Shown here in pieces: positions 7,051 to 14,352 of a stretch of 25,942 nt of DNA. The translations under genes and the position numbers were made by a program. The stretch covers positions 1 to 25,942 of the forward strand of contig CAZJYI010000149.1 of assembly GCA_964550025.1 (NCBI GenBank), in the 5' to 3' direction. The first letter of the stretch is position 1; every line of letters starts with the position of its first letter. The notes below the pieces were generated by a model that saw only the letters and a program-made list of their open reading frames with translations, did not search any database and was not told the origin of the DNA. The DNA comes from CAZJYI01 sp964550025. GTDB lineage: Bacteria; Verrucomicrobiota; Kiritimatiellia; UBA8416; CAYOBW01.

Positions 7051-8355
7051 GTGAAGGACCGCAAGAAGTTTGCAGTTTTGCTGCTGGTGTTCCTGGGGGC
7101 CTATTTCATCCCCTTCCACCATCCCAAGGTGTCCAACGCCGTCATGGAGGCCTTCCGCCTGTTGCAGTGGTACGCGTTGCACCACACGCTTGCCTGCGTT
7201 GTGCCGGCGATGTTCATTGCGGGGGCCATTTCGACGTTCCTGTCGAAGGCCTCGGTCATGCACTATCTTGGGCCGCGCTCCAACCGCGCGGTGGCCTACG
7301 GCGTGGCATCCGTGTCCGGCATGGTGCTGGCGGTCTGCTCGTGCAGCGTGCTGCCGATGTTCGCCGGCATCTACTCCATGGGGGCGGGCCTGGGACCGGC
7401 CAGCGCGTTCCTGTACTCCGGGCCGGCCATCAACGTCCTGGCCGTATTCCTCTCAGCCCGGGTGCTGGGCGTAGGCCTCGGCGTGGCGCGTGCTCTCGGC
7501 GCGATCGTGTTCGCCGTGGTTATCGGTCTGCTGATGCACTTCTTTTTCCGTCGGGGCGAGAAGCAGCGCTCGGAAACGATGATGCAGATGCCGGAACCGC
7601 CGCAGACACCGCGCCGGCTCTGGCAGACGGCGCTCTATTTTCTCTGCATGATCCTCTTTCTCGTCTTTTCCGACTGGTACAATACGAACGACGTGACGAT
7701 CACCATGCGGGATGGTACGGTGATCGAGGCCACTGTGCGTTACGCGTTGCGGGACAGCATGGACATCCAGGAACACGGGGCGGACGGCCACGTTGCGGGC
7801 GGGATTCGGCGTCTGAGCCGGGCGGACATCGCGAGCGTGGCATATGAACCGAGTTTCGTTATGCGGATACACTCCGTGAAGTGGCAGCTGGCCGGGGCGA
7901 TGGGGGTGGCGCTCCTGCTCATGCTGTGGCGCTGGTTCACACGCGACGAAATCAAGGAGTGGCTTCAGGCGACTTGGGACTTCGGTCTGCTGATCGTGCC
8001 CCTGCTTTTCGCCGGGGTGTTCGTGACGGGGTTGGTGGGCGGACTCATTCCGGAGAAGGTCGTCGCGGGGCTGGTTGGCGGTAACTCCGTCGGGGCCAAT
8101 TTTACTGCCTCGTTTGTCGGCATGATCTGGTATTTTGCCACGTTGACGGAGATACCGATCGTGGAGATGTTGACGCGGCTTGGCATGGGCAGGGGGCCTG
8201 CGCTGTCGCTGTTGCTGGCGGGGCCGGCGCTGTCGCTGCCGAGCATTCTCGTCATCTACAAGGTTGTCGGCGTGCGCAAGACAGCCGTGTTTTGCGCGCT
8301 TACGGTCGTGATGTCGACTCTGGTGGGCTGGCTGTTCGGGACGGTCGCGGGGTGA
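7051..8355 (+). CDS. ArsP/DUF318-type permease, probable arsenical exporter
   Basis: Inner-membrane permease of 434 residues. Two half-domains of about four helices each are visible (about 5-165 and 275-434). The first carries the family signature CSCSVLPMFAGIYSMGAGLGPASAF with Cys96 and Cys98, then LYSGPAINVLAVFLSARVLG. The second carries TLTEIPIVEMLTRLGMGRGPALSLLLAGPALSLPS. ArsP relatives export trivalent organoarsenicals; other DUF318 members have unknown substrates. A soluble stretch at about 212-268 (ITMRDGTVIEATV...LSRADIASVAYEP) between the halves is larger than a simple loop. The start is GTG 7051, preceded by GGAGG 8 nt upstream; a longer frame from ATG 7012 overlaps arsR and was not used. 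Translationally coupled to arsR. Confidence 0.87.
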   Translation: MKDRKKFAVLLLVFLGAYFIPFHHPKVSNAVMEAFRLLQWYALHHTLACVVPAMFIAGAISTFLSKASVMHYLGPRSNRAVAYGVASVSGMVLAVCSCSVLPMFAGIYSMGAGLGPASAFLYSGPAINVLAVFLSARVLGVGLGVARALGAIVFAVVIGLLMHFFFRRGEKQRSETMMQMPEPPQTPRRLWQTALYFLCMILFLVFSDWYNTNDVTITMRDGTVIEATVRYALRDSMDIQEHGADGHVAGGIRRLSRADIASVAYEPSFVMRIHSVKWQLAGAMGVALLLMLWRWFTRDEIKEWLQATWDFGLLIVPLLFAGVFVTGLVGGLIPEKVVAGLVGGNSVGANFTASFVGMIWYFATLTEIPIVEMLTRLGMGRGPALSLLLAGPALSLPSILVIYKVVGVRKTAVFCALTVVMSTLVGWLFGTVAG

Positions 8356-8397
8356 GTCGCGGATTGGTGGAGAACACAGTGGGTTTCGCGGTTCCCT

Positions 8398-8424
8398 GTA
8401 GCGCGGATCGGATATCCGCGCTAC
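8398..8424. repeat. 11-bp perfect hairpin between permease and thioredoxin genes
   Basis: GTAGCGCGGAT (8398-8408), a 5-nt loop, and ATCCGCGCTAC (8414-8424). It sits inside the operon in a 138-nt spacer. There is no T-tract. It could be a REP-like element or could tune mRNA decay between the permease and downstream genes. Confidence 0.65.
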
Positions 8425-8493
8425 TGAGAGGTGAGATTTGCGTGTTTCCTCGGTTGAGGATGGAGCGCGCTTTGAAATAGGGGAGGATACAGA

Positions 8494-8727
8494 ATGAGCA
8501 AGAAGATCCAGGTTCTAGGTCCGGGGTGTCCGAAGTGCCGCAAGGTGGCTGAGAATGCGGAAGCCGCCGTGCGGGAACTGGGTGTCGACTATGAAGTGAA
8601 GAAGGTCACGGACATCACCGAGATCATGGGGTTTGGGGTGATGGTGACGCCGGGGTTGGCCGTGGATGGGGAGGTCAAGGTTACCGGCAGAGTGCCCTCG
8701 GTTGAGGACATCAAGGCATGGCTCTAG
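8494..8727 (+). CDS. Small thioredoxin-like protein (CPKC), ArsE-like
   Basis: Cytoplasmic 77-residue mini-thioredoxin of the MTH895/redox-active disulfide protein 2 type. The active site is GPGCPKC (Cys12, Cys15) at the end of the first strand, and the cis-Pro is Pro53 in VTPGLAVDG, as in this family. GGGGAGG lies about 9 nt before ATG 8494. In several ars operons a protein of this kind stands next to an ArsF-like thioredoxin and an ArsG-like membrane protein; that set was reported, as I recall, as arsEFG in Shewanella with a role in export of aromatic arsenicals. Here it may pass electrons or carry a trivalent arsenical thiol adduct to the permease; that is inference. Confidence 0.85.
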   Translation: MSKKIQVLGPGCPKCRKVAENAEAAVRELGVDYEVKKVTDITEIMGFGVMVTPGLAVDGEVKVTGRVPSVEDIKAWL

Positions 8728-8728
8728 C

Positions 8729-9169
8729 ATGAACAAGACCGGCCGTATCGTCGTGGTCGCGGTCCTGGCGTTGGCCGTGGTGGGTATCCTGATCGCCAAG
8801 CACAGAAGCCGGCCGGGGACGACGCTGCGTGGCGGCCTGGAACCGGACGGTACCCCGCTGCTTCTCGACCTCGGGGCGGGGAAGTGCACGGCGTGTACGA
8901 TGATGGAGGGTGTCCTGGCGGAGTTGGAGCAGGCGTTCGCCGGTAGCCTGCGTGTCCGGATGATCGACGTCTCGCAGCGTCCCGGGGCGAAGGAGGAATT
9001 CGGCCTTCGCATGATTCCCACGCAGATCTTCTATGACGGGGAGGGGCGGGAGTTGTTTCGTCACGAGGGTTTTCTGGGTAGAGAGGCGATCCTCGAGAAA
9101 TGGGGAGAACTGGGGGTGAAGCTGGTTCCTGCCGTGCGGGATGGCGAGGGGAGTGCTGCCGAGGAGTAG
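8729..9169 (+). CDS. Membrane-anchored thioredoxin-fold protein (CTAC), ArsF-like
   Basis: A 146-residue protein with one N-terminal membrane helix (about 6-23) and a periplasm-facing thioredoxin domain. The active-site motif is GKCTACTMME (Cys53, Cys56). The cis-Pro is Pro97 in RMIPTQIFYD. Start ATG 8729 begins one base after the TAG of the CPKC gene, so the two are coupled. Lacks further cysteines. It would partner the CcdA-like protein that follows, which could hand electrons across the membrane to Cys53/Cys56, or it could bind arsenic directly. The pairing with a CcdA-like gene suggests a thiol-redox role; the link to arsenic comes from the operon context. Confidence 0.82.
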   Translation: MNKTGRIVVVAVLALAVVGILIAKHRSRPGTTLRGGLEPDGTPLLLDLGAGKCTACTMMEGVLAELEQAFAGSLRVRMIDVSQRPGAKEEFGLRMIPTQIFYDGEGRELFRHEGFLGREAILEKWGELGVKLVPAVRDGEGSAAEE

Positions 9170-9194
9170 GCTGTTGAATATGGTGTGTTGAGTT

Positions 9195-9890
9195 ATGGAA
9201 GAACTGTTCTCAGCGTTGATACGGGCCATCGGCGGAACTCCGCTTCTCGCGTGCGGCGCCGCGGCGTTGTGGGGGGTGCTGAGTATTGTGTTGAGCCCCT
9301 GTCACCTGGCCAGTATTCCGCTGATCGTGGGATTCATCGACGGGCAGGGGCGCATGTCCACGTTGCGTGCGTTCACGCTGGCGCTGCTTTTTGCGACGGG
9401 TATCCTCATCACAATCGCGGCAATTGGTGTGCTTACTGCCGCCCTGGGGCGCGTCCTGGGAGACCTCGGACGCTACGGCAACTACGGGCTGTCCGTGGTT
9501 CTTTTTCTGGTCGGACTGGTTCTGATGGACGTACTGCCGGCGCCGTGGCCGAAGCCCGGCAACGTTGACATCAAGCGGCGGGGCGCCATGGCTGCGCTGG
9601 TTCTGGGACTCGTGTTCGGTATCGCGCTTGGCCCGTGTACGTTCGCCTTCATGGCACCGATGCTCGCGGTCACTTTCAGTATGGCCGATAGCCGGCCGGC
9701 CTACGGAGTTTTGCTGCTGGCGCTGTACGGCGTCGGACACTGCGCCGTCATCGTGCTGGCCGGGACCTTCACGCAGGTGGTTCAGCGGTACCTGAACTGG
9801 AACGAATCTTCCAAGGGCGCCGTAATCCTCAAGCGCGTGTGCGGGGCGCTTGTGCTGCTCGGCGGCCTGTACGTGCTCTACACGGCATGA
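9195..9890 (+). CDS. CcdA/DsbD-type membrane protein, ArsG-like
   Basis: Polytopic inner-membrane protein of 231 residues with about six helices. The two hallmark motifs of the DsbD beta/CcdA family are present: LSPCHLASIPLIVGFI (Pro35, Cys36) and GIALGPCTFAFMAPML (Pro147, Cys148). The two cysteines sit one in each helical half and can form the electron-carrying pair. Family members in ars operons have been named ArsG and proposed as aromatic-arsenical efflux permeases; ordinary CcdA moves reducing power from cytoplasmic thioredoxin to the periplasm. Both readings fit, because two thioredoxin-like genes lie directly upstream. The start ATG 9195 has no clear ribosome binding site. 25 nt after the CTAC gene. 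Confidence 0.82.
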   Translation: MEELFSALIRAIGGTPLLACGAAALWGVLSIVLSPCHLASIPLIVGFIDGQGRMSTLRAFTLALLFATGILITIAAIGVLTAALGRVLGDLGRYGNYGLSVVLFLVGLVLMDVLPAPWPKPGNVDIKRRGAMAALVLGLVFGIALGPCTFAFMAPMLAVTFSMADSRPAYGVLLLALYGVGHCAVIVLAGTFTQVVQRYLNWNESSKGAVILKRVCGALVLLGGLYVLYTA

Positions 9891-9906
9891 GCAGGGGGCA
9901 GGCACC

Positions 9907-10356
9907 ATGAGTAGTATGCATTCTGCGCAAAAGAAGAGCAGAGTTCTGTTTCTGTGCACCGGCAATTCCTGCCGGAGCCAGATGGCGGAGGGCTGGGCTC
10001 GGGCGCTGAAGGGTGACGCGATTGAGGCATATTCCGCCGGCATCGAAACGCACGGGCTCAATCCCAACGCGGTCAAGGTGATGGCCGAGGCGGGCGTCGA
10101 CATCTCCGGGCACCGGTCGGAATGCGTGGACAACCTGATGGCCGTGCCGTTCGACTACGTCGTCACCGTCTGCGGTCACGCGCACGAAACCTGCCCGGTC
10201 TTTCCGGGGAACGCCAGGGTCGTCCATGTCGCGTTTGACGATCCCCCGAAGCTGGCGCAGAGCGCGACGACCGAGGAAGAGGCGTTGGGGCACTACCGCC
10301 GCGTACGGGACGAGATCCGCGCCTTCGTCGAGACGCTGCCGGACGGATTGCGATAG
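9907..10356 (+). CDS. arsC: ArsC arsenate reductase, thioredoxin-coupled LMW-PTP type
   Basis: Cytoplasmic enzyme of 149 residues that reduces arsenate to arsenite. The low-molecular-weight phosphatase loop is CTGNSCRS (Cys17 nucleophile, Arg23). The two further redox cysteines, Cys89 and Cys96, occur in VTVCGHAHETCPVFPG with six residues between them, as in the S. aureus pI258 ArsC type, so it is a three-cysteine thioredoxin-dependent reductase and not a mere tyrosine phosphatase. The Asp-containing loop is FDDPP. ATG 9907 has GGGGGCAGG upstream and is 16 nt after the CcdA-like stop. Electrons could come from cellular thioredoxin or from the CPKC protein of this operon, the latter being inference. 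Confidence 0.93.
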   Translation: MSSMHSAQKKSRVLFLCTGNSCRSQMAEGWARALKGDAIEAYSAGIETHGLNPNAVKVMAEAGVDISGHRSECVDNLMAVPFDYVVTVCGHAHETCPVFPGNARVVHVAFDDPPKLAQSATTEEEALGHYRRVRDEIRAFVETLPDGLR

Positions 10357-10403
10357 CCTGGTCGCTGTCGGAACGGGTTGCGGAGGAGGTGCTTCCCTCG
10401 TGG

Positions 10404-10422
10404 GCCGGGTTTGGAACCCGGC
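10404..10422. repeat. Short hairpin after arsC
   Basis: GCCGGGTT (10404-10411), 3-nt loop, AACCCGGC (10415-10422), with two more near-pairs outside. Lies 48 nt past the arsC stop. It could be part of the transcript end; there is no T-tract. Confidence 0.6.
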
Positions 10423-10433
10423 TCCCCGGGGAC

Positions 10434-10479
10434 GACGGGTTAGTCGGTCCGTCCTGCGGACGGTCCGCCAAAACCCGTC
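10434..10479. repeat. Nested inverted repeat after arsC
   Basis: Outer arms GACGGGTT (10434-10441) and AACCCGTC (10472-10479) enclose inner arms CCGTCC (10449-10454) and GGACGG (10458-10463). A cruciform-like intergenic element, probably one of a dispersed family. No gene is apparent in the spacer 10357-10634 apart from this and the preceding hairpin. Confidence 0.6.
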
Positions 10480-10596
10480 CTACGCTGGGGAGACGATGCC
10501 GCGCGCTGTCCCACGTCCCCGCGGCGCTGACGTTTTGCGGTGAAAGGCCGGGGCCCCATGCCGGCAGCGGTTGCCCAAGTGTACACGAGAAGGCCG

Positions 10597-10625
10597 TTGC
10601 GGGCGCGAAGGGGGCGGGTTACTCT
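10597..10625 (+). promoter_or_regulatory. Weak sigma-70-like promoter candidate for msrC
   Basis: TTGCGG (10597-10602), 17-nt spacer, TACTCT (10620-10625). The transcript would start about 3 nt before the ATG at 10635, implying a nearly leaderless mRNA. Not close to consensus; the gene could instead be read through from the arsenic operon. Confidence 0.3.
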
Positions 10626-10634
10626 TCCCTGATC

Positions 10635-11129
10635 ATGAAGGAAGACCAGTACAGGGAGACCGTTCGGTCCATCGAGTCCCTGACGGAAGGGGAGACCGAT
10701 CCCATCACTGTCATGTCCACCATCGCCTGTGAGTTGTTCCATGCCTTCGGGCATTTCAACTGGGTGGGGTTCTACCGGCGGGTGGACGCGAACACGTTGA
10801 AAGTGGGCCCCTACCAGGGAACGCATGGATGCCTGACGATCGACATTGCACGCGGTGTCTGTGGGCGATGCGTGAGGGAGGCCGGCGTTCAGATCGTGAA
10901 TGACGTGTCTGGAGATGCGTGCCATATTGCCTGTTCCCCAGACACCAGGGCGGAGATCGTCCTGCCCCTGTTCGACCGGGAAGGGGAGGTCTGCGCCGTG
11001 TTGGACGTCGATTCCACGACGTCGCACGTGTTCGATGACGTGGATGTCACCTGGCTCGAGAGGGCATGCAGGTGCGTCCCGGTCGAGACCGGGTCCAGGT
11101 TGGCGGGTCGCGGTGACTTGAAGGGGTAG
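10635..11129 (+). CDS. msrC: Free methionine-(R)-sulfoxide reductase (GAF fold)
   Basis: GAF-domain enzyme of 164 residues that reduces free methionine-R-sulfoxide with thioredoxin. The family cores are unmistakable: HFNWVGFY, LKVGPYQGT, GCLTI, RGVCG and HIACS. The three catalytic or resolving cysteines line up at Cys66, Cys76 and Cys100, matching the positions described for fRMsr of yeast and E. coli. ATG 10635 (MKEDQYRE) was chosen because the frame upstream runs through intergenic hairpins. No clear ribosome binding site is visible. It lies 278 nt downstream of arsC on the same strand; the link to the arsenic operon is possible but not shown. Converges with the giant gene, with 59 nt between the two stops. 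Confidence 0.92.
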   Translation: MKEDQYRETVRSIESLTEGETDPITVMSTIACELFHAFGHFNWVGFYRRVDANTLKVGPYQGTHGCLTIDIARGVCGRCVREAGVQIVNDVSGDACHIACSPDTRAEIVLPLFDREGEVCAVLDVDSTTSHVFDDVDVTWLERACRCVPVETGSRLAGRGDLKG

Positions 11130-11141
11130 GCCGGTTTGGAA

Positions 11142-11173
11142 GGGGGGAGAGGGCATATGGCCGCTCTCCCCCC
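11142..11173. terminator. Hairpin between convergent genes
   Basis: GGGGGGAGAG (11142-11151), 12-nt loop, CTCTCCCCCC (11164-11173): a perfect 10-bp stem in the 59 nt between the msrC stop and the stop of the giant gene. Placement fits a bidirectional terminator, but neither side has a T-tract. Confidence 0.5.
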
Positions 11174-11188
11174 TGACCCCTCTGGTTG

Positions 11189-14100
11189 CTATGGTCTGAT
11201 CTGGACGCGGAAGAGTCCCGTCCCCTGGTGCTTCTCCGGCACGCTCACGGCGTTGACCGGCGGGGTTGCCGGGACGTCGCCGATGACGGGCGCAAACGGT
11301 TTGCGAACCAGGCCGGGCGTTGTTAGAACGTCGTAGTTGCGCTCCGGTTCGCTGGTCCATTCGAGCCGCGCATTCCCCCCGGGCTGCAGCGTCACCCCGG
11401 TGATGCGCAGCACAGACGTGTTGTCCGTCGGGTCCGTGCCCGCGATGCACTCCTCAAGGTTCGTCATCCTGTCGCCGTCATTGTCGGCCTGTGGGTCGAG
11501 GTCGCCGTCCGCGCCTCCGAAGTGCCTTTCCCATCCGTCCGGCAACCCATCGCCGTCCTCGTCGCGCGCTTCCATGGCCACGGTCACCGGGGCTGCCACG
11601 ACCGCAACCGGGTCCGAATGCCCCACCGAGAAGACCGACGACTCGCTGCCGAGACTTCGCCGCCCGTAGGAGCGGACGGAGGTCTGTACGGTGTACACCA
11701 CGGTCACAGGGCTGCTCGGCAGATCCTCGGTCCACAGGATATCGTTGCGCACCAGCTCTGGATCGCCCTTTGCCGCCACCGACAGGACGGACCAGCCGGC
11801 CGGGATGTCGGGCGTAATCAGGAGCGACAGCAAACCGTTGTCGAAGGCCACCACGTTGGTGATGGTGATGACCGTGCCCGGATCGTACGCGTACGTGCCG
11901 GTTATGTCGGATGCGAGCGTTCCGGCATCAGGCGGCGGCGCGGGGCTGGGCGGTCCCGCCGGCCACGGTCCGGGAGCATACCCGTCGACGCTGGTGAGGT
12001 CGACGTGGTGGCCGCGTGCCCTCAGATAGGCCATGACACGGTGCATCTCTTGCGCGTCGATTTTCCAGAACGGCGCCTGGTAGTCTGCACTGTGGCGCCC
12101 CCCGTTCGTGTCGCCCGCACGATCGTCATAGCCGTCCGGCGCACCGGGTTCAACGTGGTAGCTTCCGCCTCTGCGCCAGTACATCCGAACGAGGATCATT
12201 TCCCGCGGGCGAATGCGCCATAGCGGTGTCGTGTAGTCGGCGCTGTGGTAGCGGTACAGCGGCAGCGGATCGGGCGTCGAGTCGAGCTCCCGCGTTGCGG
12301 GCATACCGGCGAACTGGAAGCTTGCCGTTGCCGTGAGTGTGTTGCTGACCGCTTCGTCGCCCGGGACGTCAACGGCAAAGGCAATCTCGACCGGGTTGTT
12401 CGTCGTCTCGGAGGTCAGGACTACGGCGCCGCCGGCCACTACGGGGTCGCCGTTACCCGCTGCCGACACCAGCACCCATCCGGACGGCAGTTCGGGCCGC
12501 CATTCCAACGCGAGCAGCGTCTGGTCGCCAGGGTAGTGGAAGGTGCAGGAGACGATCCCGTTCGTACTCAATCCGTTGGTCGGCCCCGGCGAGTAGAACC
12601 CGTCGCAGTCCTGCGTTCCATAGAGCACAGTTGCGTCGATGTCGAAGAGCGCCAGGATTGAACGTGGCTGGTCCATGGCGACGGTTACCGGGTTGCTCGT
12701 GGCGGTCCCACCCGGCACGTCGTTGGTCCACCCGGCGAAGAGGAAACCGCTGGACGCGGTTGCCTCGGCCGTAGCCGGGTTGCCCACGTCGTACCAGCCG
12801 TTGCTGGCAACTACGGAGCCGCCGGCCTGCGCCGTGGCTTCGAACCAGTATTGCGTCTTCCAGAGCCAGGTGATGGTGGAGTCGTTGGTGATAACGACGC
12901 CGACGCTGTGCCCGCTGCCGGACGGCGGCACGCTGCCGCTTCCCGTCCAGCCCGTGCATACGTACTGAACTCCCGTGGGTCCGGCGACGGTTGCCTCGGC
13001 GACGGTGCCTGTCACGCCGCTGCCGTAGTCATAGTAGTGTGTCCCCGCCGGCGGTTCCGGCAGGCCGTATGCCGATTCGACCAGTAGGCTGTGGGCGTCG
13101 ATCTCGAACGTGGCGTGGATCGTATGGCCGGTGACGATGTTCACGAAGTCGTAGGAGCCCGTTGGCCCGACCGATGCGCCATCGACCGCCACGTCGAGGA
13201 CGTGATAGTGCGGATCCGGCGTGACGACGAACATGGCGTCTGTGCCGTGTGTGACCGCCAGTGTACCCGACGGGGCAATCGTTCCGTTCGAGCCCGCTGT
13301 CGCGATGATGTAGTAGGTGTTGATCTCGAAGTTGGCCTGGATCGTATAGGCCCTATCCATCGTCAGCGACAGCGTGCTGTTGGAGGAGACGATATCTCCC
13401 GTCCAACCCGCGAAGTGATAGCCCTCGGCGGGGTCGGCCGTGACGATCACGTTGGACGTGCCCGCGTCATACCAGCCATTGGACGCGGTCACGGTCCCGT
13501 TGGCGTCTGCTGTCGCCATCAGGAGGTACTGTGTCTTCCACTGCCAGGCCAGGACCGAGTCGTTGGTGATGATCAAGCTCGTGTCGAGCACGCTGCCCGA
13601 CGCGGGAACACTGCCGCTTCCCAGCCAACCGGTACAGACGTACTGCGTGCCGGTTGCACCGGGGTCGGGCGAGCCGTTCATCACGCCGGTCACGTTGGCG
13701 CCGTGGGGATACGCGTGAACACCCTGCGCCGGGTCGGGTGCGCCGTGGGCCGAGACCACCGTGAGGGTGTGCAGGCTGGTGACATCGAGCGGATCGGGCG
13801 TGGCGCGCGTTACGGCGTAGTCCATCATGTCATCCAAGAAGAACTCGACGCTACCGCCGAGCTGCCGTGGACCGTGTTCGCCGTCGGGCACGACCACCTC
13901 GTAGCTGAACAGGGCCGGGCTGTTGGTCGGGGCGTCGAGGAACCATATCAGGTCTTCGAAGGCTTCCGGCGTGCCATCGCCGGCCGCGTCGGTCAGCACC
14001 CATCCCTCAGGCAGTTCCGGCACCCAGATCAGGCCGTCCAGGGGTACGTTGGAGGGGAAGAACAGCGTGCAGTCGACGAGGTTCGTCCCGGGGGACCAGT

Positions 14101-14352
14101 AGCCGGCGCAGGCATGCGTGGCCGCTATTCGGCACTCGAAGTGCGCCGTGATGATGCGTGACTGGTCCATGACCACGGTCAGGGGGGTGACTGTCTCCTG
14201 CCCGGCCGGAACGTCGCCCGACCAGTGTGTGAACGCGAAGCCGGGTTCGGGCGTAGCCCCAAGTGTGACTTCCGTGCCGTCGGCGTGCCAACTGTCACCG
14301 ACATTGACGCTTCCGTTGCCGGCGATCTCGGTGTCGAGGAAATGGGCCAGCG
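11189..14352 (-). other. C-terminal non-helix block of the giant protein
   Basis: Encodes residues of about 3714-4767. Order: InlB-B-like repeat, first beta-sandwich (PELPEGWVLTDAAG), InlB-like repeats, second beta-sandwich (PELPSGWVLVSAAG), two HSADY motifs, third beta-sandwich (PDIPAGWSVLSVAAKG), Ca-type loops, and the C-terminal domain. The three sandwich copies are clearly related to each other. These parts are common companions of big PVC secreted proteins, as I recall, and would serve as spacers, metal-stabilised stalk and surface-attachment or sorting elements. Confidence 0.6.

Noticed and set aside
7012..8355. Permease start at ATG 7012
   Set aside because: It overlaps the end of arsR by 37 bases, and GTG 7051 has a well-spaced GGAGG site.
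9907..10356. ArsC being a plain low-molecular-weight tyrosine phosphatase
   Set aside because: The two extra cysteines at 89 and 96 and the operon setting fit the thioredoxin-coupled arsenate reductase.
10389..10634. N-terminal extension of msrC
   Set aside because: The extra residues are translated from intergenic hairpins and lie outside the GAF fold; ATG 10635 gives the family length.
13091..14161. Long plus-strand open frame of 356 residues inside the giant gene
   Set aside because: Antisense shadow of the GC-rich repetitive giant gene; no domain, no ribosome binding site, and low-complexity composition. Similar frames at 23939-24934, 21782-22783 and 16985-18157 were rejected for the same reason.
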